64,000 nucleotides of DNA from Xanthomonas sp. NCPPB 1128 (GCF_001043115.1 NZ_LFME01000007.1:62001-126000), one strand, 5' to 3'; positions 19,288 through 36,181 are shown, counted from the stretch's first letter. The notes: a model not told the origin generated them from the letters alone. A program made the numbers and translations.

Positions 19288-20379
19288 ATGGGCATCAAAT
19301 GCGGCATCGTCGGCCTGCCCAACGTCGGCAAGTCGACCCTGTTCAATGCGCTGACCAAGGCGGGCATCGCTGCGGCCAATTTCCCGTTCTGCACCATCGA
19401 GCCGAACGTGGGCGTGGTGCCGGTGCCGGATCCGCGCCTGAACGCGCTGGCGGCGATCATCAATCCGCAGAAGGTCGTGCCGACCGCGGTCGAGTTCGTC
19501 GACATCGCCGGTCTGGTCGCCGGTGCGGCCAGTGGTGAGGGCCTGGGCAACAAGTTCCTGGCGCACATCCGCGAGGTTGATGCGATCACCCACGTGGTGC
19601 GCTGCTTCGAGCATGGCGACATCATCCACGTGAACAACAAGGTCGACCCGGTTTCCGACATCGAGACCATCGATACCGAACTGGCCCTGGCCGACCTGGA
19701 CAGCGTGGAGAAGGCGCTCAACCGTGCCGAGCGCTCGGCCAAGGGCGGCGACAAGGACGCGGCGGCGCGCAAGCCGGTGCTGGCCAAGCTGCAGGCCGCG
19801 CTGGCCGAGGGCAAGGCCGGCCGCAACGCCGGGCTGGACGAGGAAGAGAAGGCGCTGGTGCGCGACCTGTTCCTGCTCACCCTCAAGCCGGTGATGTACA
19901 TCGCCAACGTGCTGGAAGACGGGTTCGAGAACAATCCGCACCTGAATGCGGTGCGCGCGCATGCCGCCGCCGAAGGTGCCGAGGTGGTGCCGGTGTCGGC
20001 GGCGATCGAGGAAGAGCTGTCGCAGCTGGACGACGCCGACCGCGACGCGTTCCTGGCCGATCTGGGTCTCAACGAGCCCGGCCTGAACCGGGTGATCCGC
20101 GCCGGCTACACCCTGCTGGGGCTGCAGACCTACTTCACCGCCGGGGTGAAGGAAGTGCGCGCCTGGACGGTCAAGGCCGGGTCGACCGCGCCGCAGGCCG
20201 CAGCGGTGATCCACACCGACTTCGAGAAGGGCTTCATCCGCGCCGAAACCATCGCCTACGACGACTTCATCAAGTACAAGGGCGAGGCCGGGGCCAAGGA
20301 AGCCGGGCGCCTGCGTCTGGAAGGCAAGGAATACCGCGTGCAGGAAGGCGATATCCTGCATTTCCGCTTCAACGTCTGA
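19288..20379 (+). CDS. ychF: Redox-regulated ATPase YchF (Obg-like)
   Basis: 363 residues. The P-loop [15 protein letters not shown] opens the protein; [10 protein letters not shown] is switch I, and [20 protein letters not shown] carries switch II. The C-terminal TGS domain (about 280-363) ends DILHFRFNV. YchF is an Obg-family member that hydrolyses ATP and binds ribosomes. It closes the hemA-side conserved cluster. Confidence 0.97.
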   Translation: MGIKCGIVGLPNVGKSTLFNALTKAGIAAANFPFCTIEPNVGVVPVPDPRLNALAAIINPQKVVPTAVEFVDIAGLVAGAASGEGLGNKFLAHIREVDAITHVVRCFEHGDIIHVNNKVDPVSDIETIDTELALADLDSVEKALNRAERSAKGGDKDAAARKPVLAKLQAALAEGKAGRNAGLDEEEKALVRDLFLLTLKPVMYIANVLEDGFENNPHLNAVRAHAAAEGAEVVPVSAAIEEELSQLDDADRDAFLADLGLNEPGLNRVIRAGYTLLGLQTYFTAGVKEVRAWTVKAGSTAPQAAAVIHTDFEKGFIRAETIAYDDFIKYKGEAGAKEAGRLRLEGKEYRVQEGDILHFRFNV

Positions 20380-20449
20380 TGCGTGCGTGCGCCCCGGCCG
20401 GGCGCATGCGGGTCACGACGATTTCCTGCGACATCGCGTCAAAATACTG

Positions 20450-20478
20450 TTGACAAGGCGGGGATGTCAGGGAAGAAT
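20450..20478 (+). promoter_or_regulatory. Promoter of the tRNA-tuf1 operon
   Basis: A perfect -35 TTGACA (20450-20455) is followed after 17 bp by the weaker -10 AAGAAT (20473-20478). Transcription would start about 55 bp before tRNA-Tyr. Confidence 0.7.
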
Positions 20479-20538
20479 AGCGGGCTGTTTCACCCCTCTC
20501 TGATTTCGGCCTCGCAGCCGGGTTCGAGCGGGTAAGTT

Positions 20539-20624
20539 GGAGGGATACCCAAGCGGCCAACGGGGGCAGACTGTAAATCTGCTGGCTTACGCCTTCGGTG
20601 GTTCGAATCCACCTCCCTCCACCA
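20539..20624 (+). tRNA. tRNA-Tyr (GTA)
   Basis: 86 nt with a long variable arm (class II), encoded CCA, acceptor GGAGGGA/TCCCTCC and anticodon loop CTGTAAA with GTA. First gene of the tRNA-Tyr-Gly-Thr-tuf transcript. Confidence 0.97.
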
Positions 20625-20656
20625 GTTATTTTGTTGTGGCAGTGCGGCATCCCGTA

Positions 20657-20730
20657 GCGGGAGTAGTTCAACGGTAGAACCTCAGCCTTCCAAGCTGATG
20701 GTGCGGGTTCGATTCCCGTCTCCCGCTCCA
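20657..20730 (+). tRNA. tRNA-Gly (TCC)
   Basis: 74 nt with acceptor GCGGGAG/CTCCCGC, anticodon stem TCAGC/GCTGA, loop CTTCCAA and anticodon TCC; CCA encoded. Confidence 0.97.
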
Positions 20731-20760
20731 TTGAACGCGCTTGTGTCACAATAGAACAAC

Positions 20761-20836
20761 GCTCACGTAGCTCAGTCGGTAGAGCACCTCCTTGGTAAGG
20801 AGGAGGTCGAAGGTTCGATTCCTTTCGTGAGCACCA
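20761..20836 (+). tRNA. tRNA-Thr (GGT)
   Basis: 76 nt, acceptor GCTCACG/CGTGAGC, anticodon stem CCTCC/GGAGG, loop TTGGTAA with anticodon GGT; CCA encoded. It ends 45 bp before the tuf1 start. Confidence 0.97.
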
Positions 20837-20881
20837 TATTCAGTCGTCAAATCTTTCTACGATCACCGAGAAGAAGCAGCC

Positions 20882-22072
20882 ATGGCCAAGGGTAAGTTCG
20901 AGCGCACCAAGCCGCACGTCAACGTCGGCACCATCGGTCACGTCGACCACGGCAAGACCACGCTGACCGCGGCGCTGACCAAGATCGGCGCAGAGCGCTT
21001 CGGCGGCGAGTTCAAGGCGTACGACGCGATCGACGCGGCGCCGGAAGAGAAGGCGCGCGGCATCACGATCTCGACCGCCCACGTGGAATACGAATCCCCG
21101 ACGCGCCACTACGCGCACGTGGATTGCCCGGGTCACGCGGACTACGTCAAGAACATGATCACCGGTGCGGCGCAGATGGACGGCGCGATCCTGGTGTGCT
21201 CGGCCGCTGACGGCCCGATGCCGCAGACCCGCGAGCACATCCTGCTGTCGCGCCAGGTCGGCGTGCCGCACATCGTGGTGTTCCTGAACAAGGCCGACAT
21301 GGTCGACGACGCCGAGCTGCTCGAGCTGGTCGAGATGGAAGTGCGCGAGCTGCTGAGCAAGTACGACTTCCCGGGCGACGACACCCCGATCATCCATGGT
21401 TCGGCCCGTCTGGCGCTGGAAGGCGACCAGAGCGAGATCGGCGTGCCGGCGATCCTGAAGCTGGTGGACGCGCTGGACTCGTTCATCCCGGAGCCGCAGC
21501 GCGACGTGGACAAGCCGTTCCTGATGCCGGTGGAAGACGTGTTCTCGATCTCCGGCCGCGGCACCGTGGTGACCGGTCGTATCGAGCGCGGCATCATCAA
21601 GGTGGGCGACGAAATCGAAATCGTCGGCATCCGTGCGACGCAGAAGACCACCGTGACCGGCGTGGAAATGTTCCGCAAGCTGCTGGACCAGGGCCAGGCG
21701 GGCGACAACGCGGGCCTGCTGCTGCGCGGCACCAAGCGTGACGACGTGGAGCGCGGCCAGGTGCTGTGCAAGCCGGGTTCGATCAAGCCGCACACCGACT
21801 TCGAAGCCGAAGTGTACGTGCTGTCGAAGGACGAGGGCGGCCGTCACACCCCGTTCTTCAAGGGCTACCGTCCGCAGTTCTACTTCCGCACCACCGACAT
21901 CACCGGTGCGGTGCAGCTGCCGGAAGGCGTGGAAATGGTGATGCCGGGCGACAACGTCAAGATGGTGGTGACGCTGATCAACCCGGTGGCGATGGACGAA
22001 GGCCTGCGCTTCGCGATCCGCGAAGGCGGCCGTACCGTCGGCGCCGGCGTGGTGGCCAAGATCATCAAGTAA
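20882..22072 (+). CDS. tuf: Elongation factor Tu, copy 1
   Basis: 396 residues. It delivers aminoacyl-tRNA to the ribosome. G1 [10 protein letters not shown]3 DCPGHADY and G4 NKAD are present. This is the copy in the tRNA-tuf-tRNA-secE-nusG context (tufB-like). By reading, it differs from copy 2 (38363) only at the third base of codon 2 (GCC against GCA) and in one Ile codon near the end (ATC against ATT). The proteins are identical. Identity continues 24 bases past the stop and breaks immediately upstream of the ATG. Confidence 0.99.
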   Translation: MAKGKFERTKPHVNVGTIGHVDHGKTTLTAALTKIGAERFGGEFKAYDAIDAAPEEKARGITISTAHVEYESPTRHYAHVDCPGHADYVKNMITGAAQMDGAILVCSAADGPMPQTREHILLSRQVGVPHIVVFLNKADMVDDAELLELVEMEVRELLSKYDFPGDDTPIIHGSARLALEGDQSEIGVPAILKLVDALDSFIPEPQRDVDKPFLMPVEDVFSISGRGTVVTGRIERGIIKVGDEIEIVGIRATQKTTVTGVEMFRKLLDQGQAGDNAGLLLRGTKRDDVERGQVLCKPGSIKPHTDFEAEVYVLSKDEGGRHTPFFKGYRPQFYFRTTDITGAVQLPEGVEMVMPGDNVKMVVTLINPVAMDEGLRFAIREGGRTVGAGVVAKIIK

Positions 22073-22078
22073 TGCCCT

Positions 22079-22098
22079 CCGGCGGCCAAGGCCGCCGG
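22079..22098 (+). promoter_or_regulatory. Hairpin directly after tuf1
   Basis: The palindrome CCGGCGGCC-AA-GGCCGCCGG starts seven bases after the stop and is shared with tuf2. A second, longer hairpin (about 22171-22207, arms GCGAAGG/CCTTCGC) lies further down. Neither has a clear T run, so read-through to tRNA-Trp and secE is expected. Confidence 0.6.
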
Positions 22099-22237
22099 GC
22101 TCGACGGCAGGACGGCGGCTTTGGTCGCCGGAATCCGACGAGGTGCAGGCGGCTCCGGCCGCCGGGTTCAGCGAAGGGCGGGCCGGAACCTTCGGTCCGC
22201 CTTCGCCGTCTCAGGGAAGTGCAGTCGTTCTTACTAC

Positions 22238-22313
<76 letters not shown>

Positions 22314-22363
22314 ATCTGCCGCTCCCTATCCAGTGACCTCGGTCGCATAGCAGCAAGAGTCGG

Positions 22364-22777
22364 ATGAACAGCAAGATCGAGCATTCCAAAGGCCCCGCCG
22401 CGTCTTCTGGTGGCGATATCGTCAAGTACGTCATCGCAGCGCTGCTGGTGATCGCGGGCCTGGTCGTCTGGTTCTGGTTCGGCGAGCCGAGCCGCGCGAC
22501 GCAGCTGGGAAGCTGGTCCGGTCCGCTGCGCGCACTGGCGGTGATCGCTGGCCTGGCTGCCGGCGCGGCGGTGTTCCTGCTGACCGCCAAGGGGCGCGAA
22601 GGCCGCGAGTTCCTGTCCGAATCCCGCTTCGAACTGCGCAAGGTGGTGTGGCCGACCCGTCAGGAAGCCATCCGCACCACCTGGGTGGTGATCGTGGTGG
22701 TGATCATTCTGAGTCTGTTGCTGGGCGGGTTCGATTTCCTGATCCAGAAGCTGATGCAGTGGTTCGTGAGCCGTTGA
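22364..22777 (+). CDS. secE: Preprotein translocase subunit SecE
   Basis: 137 residues with three membrane helices (about 20-40, 57-73 and 103-127) like the E. coli protein. The conserved amphipathic hinge [20 protein letters not shown] precedes the last helix. SecE clamps SecY. It lies 13 bp before nusG, the conserved secE-nusG pair. Confidence 0.97.
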   Translation: MNSKIEHSKGPAASSGGDIVKYVIAALLVIAGLVVWFWFGEPSRATQLGSWSGPLRALAVIAGLAAGAAVFLLTAKGREGREFLSESRFELRKVVWPTRQEAIRTTWVVIVVVIILSLLLGGFDFLIQKLMQWFVSR

Positions 22778-22790
22778 GGAGAGTGCAGCA

Positions 22791-23348
22791 GTGAAGCGTT
22801 GGTATGTCGTTCACGCCTATTCAGGCTTCGAGAAGTCCGTGGCACAAGCGCTGCGCGACCGTATTGTGCGTGACGAGATGCAGGAGCGCTTCGGCGACGT
22901 GCTGGTCCCCACCGAGGAAGTGATCGAAATGCGCTCCGGCCAGAAGCGCCGTTCCGAGCGCAAGTTCTTCCCGGGCTATGTGCTGGTGCAGATCGAGACC
23001 CACGATGAGGGCGGTATTCCGCGCATCGACAACGAAAGCTGGCACTTGGTCAAGGAAACGCCGAAGGTGATGGGCTTCATCGGCGGCACCGCCGACCGTC
23101 CGCTGCCGATCCGCGACGAAGAGGCCGATGCGATCCTGCAGCGCGTCCAGGATGGCGTGGAGAAGCCGCGTCCGAAGGTGCTGTTCGAGCCGGGCCAGAT
23201 GGTCCGGGTCACCGATGGTCCGTTCAACGACTTCAACGGCGTGGTCGAGGAAGTCAACTACGAGAAGAGCCGCCTGCGCGTGGCGGTGCTGATCTTCGGT
23301 CGTTCCACCCCGGTGGAGCTGGAATTCGGCCAGGTCGAGAAGGCCTGA
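22791..23348 (+). CDS. nusG: Transcription antitermination factor NusG
   Basis: 185 residues. The NGN domain opens with [19 protein letters not shown]; the C-terminal KOW domain is [25 protein letters not shown]. It links RNA polymerase to Rho or to the ribosome via S10. A hairpin with arms CCCGGCGC/GCGCCGGG follows the stop without a T run. Confidence 0.98.
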   Translation: MKRWYVVHAYSGFEKSVAQALRDRIVRDEMQERFGDVLVPTEEVIEMRSGQKRRSERKFFPGYVLVQIETHDEGGIPRIDNESWHLVKETPKVMGFIGGTADRPLPIRDEEADAILQRVQDGVEKPRPKVLFEPGQMVRVTDGPFNDFNGVVEEVNYEKSRLRVAVLIFGRSTPVELEFGQVEKA

Positions 23349-23365
23349 GCCTGCCCCGGCGCGGC

Positions 23366-23395
23366 TGCGCCGGGTGCCAAAATCTCTGCTATACT
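23366..23395 (+). promoter_or_regulatory. Promoter of rplKAJL-rpoBC
   Basis: A strong -10 TATACT (23390-23395) in the context GCTATACT. The -35 is weak (a TGCGCC-like hexamer near 23366). The ten bases after the -10 (GCGCGGCTC) are GC-rich and identical to those after the rpsJ P1 -10, the type of discriminator linked to stringent control. Confidence 0.7.
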
Positions 23396-23434
23396 GCGCG
23401 GCTCCCTGTCCAGGCAAGCCGCCGGGCAGAACGG

Positions 23435-23454
23435 AAGCCGCCGCAAGGCGGCTT
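23435..23454 (+). promoter_or_regulatory. Attenuator-like hairpin in the rplK leader
   Basis: The stem AAGCCGCC/GGCGGCTT with a GCAA tetraloop is followed by TCT only. It lies about 35 nt into the predicted transcript. Too few T residues for a full terminator, so a pause, processing or stability element is more likely. Confidence 0.6.
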
Positions 23455-23506
23455 TCTGCGCACTTCAAAAACGTGATGGCGGGACACGTGATTTTCCCGT
23501 CGCGAT

Positions 23507-23536
23507 GGGGAGCCTGCGGTTCAGGCGCTAGCACCC
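23507..23536 (+). promoter_or_regulatory. Candidate L1 autoregulatory site before rplK
   Basis: GGGGAGCCTG and CAGGCGCTAGCACCC form an inner GCCTG/CAGGC stem, an asymmetric loop and an outer GGG/CCC stem, 13 nt before the rplK ATG. E. coli L1 represses the L11 operon at a similar GGGAGCC-containing structure that mimics its 23S rRNA site. The match is by eye. Confidence 0.45.
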
Positions 23537-23548
23537 GGAGACACTAAA

Positions 23549-23977
23549 ATGGCAAAGAAAGTCGTCGGTTACATCAAGCTGCAGGTGAAGGCCGGTCAGG
23601 CCAACCCCTCGCCGCCGGTCGGTCCTGCGCTGGGTCAGCGTGGTCTGAACATCATGGAATTCTGCAAGGCGTTCAATGCCGCCACGCAGAAGCTGGAGCC
23701 GGGCCTGCCGACTCCGGTCATCATCACGGCCTATTCGGACCGTACCTTCACCTTCGTCACCAAGAGCACCCCGGCCAGCGTGCTGCTGAAGAAGGCCGCG
23801 GGCGTCAGCTCCGGCTCCAAGCGCCCGAACACCGAGAAGGTGGGCAAGGTGACCCGCAAGCAGCTCGAAGAGATCGCCAAGGCGAAGGAAGCCGACCTGA
23901 CGGCGGCGGAGCTGGAAGCGGCGGTACGCACGATTGCGGGTTCCGCCCGCAGCATGGGCCTGACGGTGGAGGGTTAA
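23549..23977 (+). CDS. rplK: 50S ribosomal protein L11
   Basis: 142 residues, full length. The N-terminal domain [23 protein letters not shown] contacts the GTPase centre and the C-terminal domain binds 23S rRNA. Three bases separate it from rplA, the conserved L11-L1 pair. Confidence 0.99.
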   Translation: MAKKVVGYIKLQVKAGQANPSPPVGPALGQRGLNIMEFCKAFNAATQKLEPGLPTPVIITAYSDRTFTFVTKSTPASVLLKKAAGVSSGSKRPNTEKVGKVTRKQLEEIAKAKEADLTAAELEAAVRTIAGSARSMGLTVEG

Positions 23978-23980
23978 GCA

Positions 23981-24679
23981 ATGGCACAGACCAAGCGACA
24001 GAAAGCGATCCGTGCTGCCGTGCAGCCGGGCAAGGCGTATTCGATCGACGAAGCGCTGAAGATCGTCAAGACCACCAGCAAGGCCAAGTTCGTCGAAGCC
24101 GTCGACGTGGCCGTGCGCCTGGGCGTGGACGCGAAGAAGTCCGACCAGCAGGTGCGCGGTTCCACCGTGCTGCCGGCCGGCACCGGCAAGAGCGTGCGCG
24201 TGGCGGTGTTCGCCCCCGCCGGCGCCAAGGCCGATGAGGCGCTGGCCGCTGGTGCCGAAGCCGTCGGCATGGACGACCTGGCCGAGAAGATGCAGGGCGG
24301 CGACCTGAACTACGACGTGGTCATCGCCACCCCGGACGCGATGCGCGTCGTCGGCAAGCTGGGCACCCTGCTGGGCCCGCGCGGCCTGATGCCGAACCCC
24401 AAGGTCGGCACCGTGTCCGCCAACCCGGCCGAAGCGGTAAAGAATGCCAAGTCGGGCCAGGTGCGCTACCGCACCGACAAGGCCGGCATCATCCACTGCA
24501 CCATCGGCAAGGCCAGCTTCGAAGACGACGCGCTGAAGAGCAACCTGCAGGCGCTGCTGCTGGACCTGGTCAAGGCCAAGCCGGCGACCTCGAAGGGCAC
24601 CTACCTGCAGAAGATCTCGGTGAGCTCGACCATGGGTCCGGGCGTCACCATCGATCAGGCTTCGCTGTCCCTGAAGTAA
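23981..24679 (+). CDS. rplA: 50S ribosomal protein L1
   Basis: 232 residues. Forms the mobile L1 stalk and, by family knowledge, represses its own operon. Signatures are [17 protein letters not shown] near residue 30 and [18 protein letters not shown] near 125. The rplJ leader follows. Confidence 0.99.
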   Translation: MAQTKRQKAIRAAVQPGKAYSIDEALKIVKTTSKAKFVEAVDVAVRLGVDAKKSDQQVRGSTVLPAGTGKSVRVAVFAPAGAKADEALAAGAEAVGMDDLAEKMQGGDLNYDVVIATPDAMRVVGKLGTLLGPRGLMPNPKVGTVSANPAEAVKNAKSGQVRYRTDKAGIIHCTIGKASFEDDALKSNLQALLLDLVKAKPATSKGTYLQKISVSSTMGPGVTIDQASLSLK

Positions 24680-24739
24680 TCGCAACACGGCGCCGCCCGC
24701 GAGGTGCGGCGCCGGTGTCACCCTTTTGAAGGCGTCGCC

Positions 24740-24905
24740 CGGGGCAACCCGACGCGAAGCCGTCAAAGACCGCAGGCGCGGTCTGCGCACACCGACGACG
24801 GGCACGGAAGCTCGAAATGGCAAGGAGTCGCCGTCGGTACAGCGGGATCGCTTAATCCAGTCCCCTCGGGGACGCGCCGGCGTAGATGGTGCCGCCTTTC
24901 TGGAG
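24740..24905 (+). ncRNA. L10-type leader RNA upstream of rplJ
   Basis: The 484-bp gap before rplJ (24680-25163) contains segments typical of gammaproteobacterial L10 leaders: GTCAAAGACCGCAGG with a pairing GGTCTGCG (24762-24786), CTTAATCC (24851-24858) and GGCGTAGATGGTG (24879-24891), the last very close to the E. coli TGCGTAGACGGTG part of the L10(L12)4 binding site. Excess L10-L12 complex binds such leaders and stops rplJL translation. The leader is followed by about 250 bp before rplJ, more than in E. coli. Confidence 0.78.
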
Positions 24906-25061
24906 TTTTTCTGGTGCAGGCCAGCCCGGTGTCCCGGGCGCGCTCACTCCAGGTCTGGAACGGCCACCAACTGGGATGCCATGCGGCATCCCCGGCATCC
25001 AGGACGGAGGCCGCCCAGGACCGCAAGCGGCAGGAGCCGCGAGCGGAGTAAGTTTGAAGCA

Positions 25062-25092
25062 GGGATTCGGGATTCGCGATTGGGGATTGGCA
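25062..25092. repeat. One-armed period-7 array before rplJ
   Basis: GGGATT-based heptamers (GGGATTCGGGATTCGCGATT, then GGGGATTGG) lie between the L10 leader and the rplJ ribosome binding site. No clear complementary arm is nearby. Confidence 0.7.
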
Positions 25093-25163
25093 AGAGCGGC
25101 GGTATCGCTCCTGACGCATCCCAGGTCGCGCATTTCAACTCCCGGCTTTAACGGAGGAGTGCA

Positions 25164-25706
25164 ATGGCTCTCAATCTGTCCCAGAAGCAAGAAGTCGTCG
25201 CCGAACTGGCCGACGTCGCCGCGAAGGCCCACTCCTTGGTTGCTGCCGAGTACGCCGGCATCACGGTCTCGCAAATGACCGCGATGCGCAAGAAGGCGCG
25301 CGAAACCGGTGTGTACTTGCGTGTTGTCAAGAACACCCTGGCCGCGCGTGCCGTTGCCGGTACCGAATACGAGTGCGTCAAGGACGCGCTGGTCGGTCCG
25401 CTGCTGTATGCGTTCTCGACGGAAGAACCCGGCGCTGCCGGTCGTCTGATCAAGGAATTCGCCAAGGGTAACGACAAGCTGCAGGCCAAGGTCGTGTCGC
25501 TGGGTGGTCAGCTGTATCCGGCCGCTCATCTCGAGGTGTTGGCGTCGCTGCCGACCCGCGAGCAGGCGCTGGCCATGCTGGCACGCGTCCTGGCCGAGCC
25601 GGCGAGCATGTTCGCCCGTGCGGTCAAGGCCGTGGGCGACAAGCAGGGTGGCGGCGACGCCGCTCCCGCCGACGCCGAAGCGGAAGCCCCGGCTGAAACG
25701 GCTTAA
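25164..25706 (+). CDS. rplJ: 50S ribosomal protein L10
   Basis: 180 residues (E. coli 165). The N-terminal domain anchors the stalk base to rRNA; the C-terminal helix binds L7/L12 dimers. The extra length is an Ala/Glu-rich tail ending [11 protein letters not shown] strong ribosome binding site (GGAGGAG) precedes the ATG. Confidence 0.98.
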   Translation: MALNLSQKQEVVAELADVAAKAHSLVAAEYAGITVSQMTAMRKKARETGVYLRVVKNTLAARAVAGTEYECVKDALVGPLLYAFSTEEPGAAGRLIKEFAKGNDKLQAKVVSLGGQLYPAAHLEVLASLPTREQALAMLARVLAEPASMFARAVKAVGDKQGGGDAAPADAEAEAPAETA

Positions 25707-25769
25707 GTTCGCGACACCTGAAACGGTTCACTAGAACCTCATCCAGAAAAAATTCCAAAGGTAATCACA

Positions 25770-26138
25770 ATGTCCCTGTCTAACGAGCAGATCGTCGACG
25801 CAATCGCCGAAAAGACCCTCATGGAAGTGATGGAGCTGGTCAAGGCCATCGAAGACAAGTTCGGCGTTTCCGCCGCCGCCCCGGTCGCCGCTGCCGGTCC
25901 GGCCGTGGCCGCCGCGCCGGTCGAAGAGCAGACCGAGTTCAACGTCATCCTGATCGACGCCGGCGCCAAGAAGGTCGACGTCATCAAGGCCGTCCGCGCC
26001 ATCACCGGCCTGGGCCTGAAGGAAGCCAAGGACCTCACCGAGGCCGGCGGCGTCCTGAAGGAAGCCGTGTCGAAGGAAGACGCCGACAAGTTCAAGAAGG
26101 ACCTGGAAGCCGCTGGCGCGAAGGTCGAAGTCAAGTAA
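25770..26138 (+). CDS. rplL: 50S ribosomal protein L7/L12
   Basis: 122 residues. N-terminal dimerisation helices, an Ala/Pro hinge (about 35-52) and the C-terminal factor-binding domain with [23 protein letters not shown]. Present in four or more copies per ribosome. Followed by an attenuator-like hairpin. Confidence 0.99.
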   Translation: MSLSNEQIVDAIAEKTLMEVMELVKAIEDKFGVSAAAPVAAAGPAVAAAPVEEQTEFNVILIDAGAKKVDVIKAVRAITGLGLKEAKDLTEAGGVLKEAVSKEDADKFKKDLEAAGAKVEVK

Positions 26139-26180
26139 GCAGTCCCTTGCATCGCCAGCCGTTCGAGGCGATGCACTGAA

Positions 26181-26207
26181 GGCTGGGGGCGAAAGCCCCC
26201 GGCCTTT
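26181..26207 (+). terminator. Attenuator-like hairpin between rplL and rpoB
   Basis: A GGGGGC/GCCCCC stem with a GAAA tetraloop, extended by GGC/GCC, is followed by only TTTGG. E. coli has a partial terminator in the same gap that lowers rpoB relative to rplL; this is a likely counterpart of moderate strength. Confidence 0.7.
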
Positions 26208-26224
26208 GGCCGTTGTTGTAACGC

Positions 26225-26300
26225 CGGGATTGGATATTCGGCATTGGAGATTCGAGGGGCGGTCGTCGACCCATCCCGAATCCCGTCATCCCCAATCTCG
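26225..26300. repeat. Self-complementary period-7 array between rplL and rpoB
   Basis: Left arm 26225-26254 with GGGATTGGATATTCGGCATT units, right arm 26271-26300 with CATCCCGAATCCCGTCATCC units, about 16 bp apart. More diverged than the other arrays but with the same 7-bp period and opposite-strand arm. Confidence 0.7.
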
Positions 26301-26434
26301 GCTTCACCGAGTTGGTAGTTGGAAGTAGCGGGAGAAGGCGTGCTGGTGCCGGCAATACCAGCGACTTCCAACTGACAATTTATGTTCACTCAGGGCCGCG
26401 GACGCGTGGCCCGCATCAGCCAAGGTGATACCTC

Positions 26435-30586
<4,152 letters not shown>

Positions 30587-30682
30587 GGGGCCGGGACCCG
30601 GGGTCCGGGACCCGGGACTCGGAAAAGCCAGGAGCGCAGCCGCTCTGCTTTTCCGGGTCCCGGTCCCGGGTCCCGCGTCCCG
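30587..30682. repeat. Perfectly phased period-7 hairpin between rpoB and rpoC
   Basis: Left arm 30587-30628 is built of CGGGACC, CGGGGTC, CGGGACC and CGGGACT heptamers and ends GGAAAAGC; right arm 30647-30682 begins GCTTTTCC and continues with GGGTCCC units. The loop is 18 bp. It starts immediately after the rpoB stop, leaving 58 bp to rpoC. The heptamer is CGGGACC, not the CGGGATT type seen elsewhere, yet the layout is the same. Confidence 0.88.
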
Positions 30683-30740
30683 ATAGAACCCTTTCCGCCC
30701 CCGTCCTCGATACGAAATTCCTCCGACCCGGAGATACCCA

Positions 30741-34958
<4,218 letters not shown>

Positions 34959-34969
34959 GCAGCAAGCCG

Positions 34970-34997
34970 GACCGGTCCCGCGCTCGCGGGGCCGGTC
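34970..34997 (+). promoter_or_regulatory. Hairpin after rpoC
   Basis: GACCGGTCCCGCG and CGCGGGGCCGGTC pair almost perfectly around a very short loop. A near copy (CCGGTCCCG-TTCG-CGGGGCCGG) follows rpsN. No T run, so termination would need another factor; a new promoter lies about 75 bp downstream. Confidence 0.65.
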
Positions 34998-35073
34998 TAC
35001 CAAGCGAAAGGGGGCGCAGCGGAAGCGCCCCGTATTCCGGCCCCGGATGGGCCAGCAAGTGAAGTCCGTTGTG

Positions 35074-35103
35074 TTGACGGCGCTTTGACTTGCCCGCTAT
35101 ACT
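35074..35103 (+). promoter_or_regulatory. Promoter of the str operon (rpsL)
   Basis: -35 TTGACG (35074-35079), 18-bp spacer, -10 TATACT (35098-35103). The predicted transcript starts near 35110, a few bases before the hairpin at 35114. Confidence 0.88.
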
Positions 35104-35113
35104 TTCCTGTCTC

Positions 35114-35136
35114 GGCAGGCCGTCCTTCGGCCTGCC
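35114..35136 (+). promoter_or_regulatory. 5'-terminal hairpin of the rpsL leader
   Basis: Stem GGCAGGCCG/CGGCCTGCC with loop TCCTT, followed by TTCGTTTTC. It would begin within about five bases of the transcript 5' end. The left arm and the bases before it are almost the same as in the rpsJ leader. Confidence 0.75.
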
Positions 35137-35186
35137 TTCGTTTTCACGCATCCAGGCCCGACGGCCTCAATCAGAAGAATCCACTG

Positions 35187-35561
35187 ATGGCGACGATCAA
35201 CCAGCTGGTCCGCAAGCCGCGGCAGGCGACCACCTACAAGAGCGCCTCTCCGGCGCTGGACAAGTGCCCGCAGCGCCGTGGCGTCTGCACGCGCGTGTAC
35301 ACCACCACCCCGAAGAAGCCGAACTCGGCCCTGCGTAAGGTCGCCAAGGTGCGCCTGACCAATCAGGAAGAGGTCATCAGCTACATCGGCGGCGAAGGCC
35401 ACAACCTGCAGGAGCACTCCGTGGTCCTGATCCGCGGCGGTCGCGTCAAGGACCTGCCGGGCGTGCGCTACCACACCGTGCGCGGTTCGCTCGATGCCGC
35501 CGGCGTCGCCAAGCGTCGCCAGGGTCGTTCCAAGTACGGCGCCAAGCGCCCGAAGAAGTAA
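35187..35561 (+). CDS. rpsL: 30S ribosomal protein S12
   Basis: 124 residues. Lys in [13 protein letters not shown] (E. coli 42/43) and in RVKDLPG (87/88) are wild type, predicting streptomycin sensitivity at this protein. S12 lines the decoding site. Only 12 bp separate it from rpsG. Confidence 0.99.
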   Translation: MATINQLVRKPRQATTYKSASPALDKCPQRRGVCTRVYTTTPKKPNSALRKVAKVRLTNQEEVISYIGGEGHNLQEHSVVLIRGGRVKDLPGVRYHTVRGSLDAAGVAKRRQGRSKYGAKRPKK

Positions 35562-35573
35562 GGGGAAGTCCAC

Positions 35574-36041
35574 ATGTCTCGTAAAGGTAATACGCCGCAG
35601 CGCGCCGTCCTCCCGGATCCCAAGCACGGGAGCGAAACCATTGCCCGCTTCATCAACATGGTGATGCTGAGCGGCAAGAAGTCGGTCGCCGAAAAGATCG
35701 TCTACGGCGCGATGGACGTCATCGGTGAGAAGAACCCCAACGCCGTCGAGCTGGTGCAGAAGGCGCTGGACAACGTCGCTCCGGCGGTCGAGGTCAAGTC
35801 GCGCCGCGTCGGCGGTGCCACCTACCAGGTGCCGGTCGAGGTGCGTTCCTCCCGTCGCATGGCGCTGGCGATGCGTTGGCTGATCGACTCGGCGCGCAAG
35901 CGCGGCGAGAACTCGATGCCGCGCAAGCTCGCGGCCGAGCTGGTCGATGCCTCGGAAAACCGTGGCGGCGCCATCAAGAAGCGCGAAGAGACTCACCGCA
36001 TGGCGGAAGCGAACAAGGCGTTCGCGCACTACCGCTGGTGA
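35574..36041 (+). CDS. rpsG: 30S ribosomal protein S7
   Basis: 155 residues. Organises the head of the 30S subunit. [21 protein letters not shown] and [19 protein letters not shown] are the conserved rRNA-binding parts. In E. coli S7 represses its operon at a roughly 100-nt rpsL-rpsG spacer; that spacer does not exist here. Confidence 0.99.
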   Translation: MSRKGNTPQRAVLPDPKHGSETIARFINMVMLSGKKSVAEKIVYGAMDVIGEKNPNAVELVQKALDNVAPAVEVKSRRVGGATYQVPVEVRSSRRMALAMRWLIDSARKRGENSMPRKLAAELVDASENRGGAIKKREETHRMAEANKAFAHYRW

Positions 36042-36125
36042 CCTTCCGGGCCTTGGAAACGGGGCCCGTCAGCACTATCTAGAAGTGCTGCTAGCTGCGC
36101 CGTCGCGCGCGGCACAAATCCGAAG

Positions 36126-36141
36126 GCCGCCGCAAGGCGGC
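36126..36141 (+). promoter_or_regulatory. GCAA-loop hairpin in the rpsG-fusA gap
   Basis: GCCGCC-GCAA-GGCGGC in the 140-bp gap between rpsG and fusA, with an extra outer GGCC pairing at 36125/36146. Same core as the rplK leader hairpin. Confidence 0.55.
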
Positions 36142-36181
36142 GTTCGGCCATCCGAAATCCAAGAAATTTGAGAGGCTCCCT

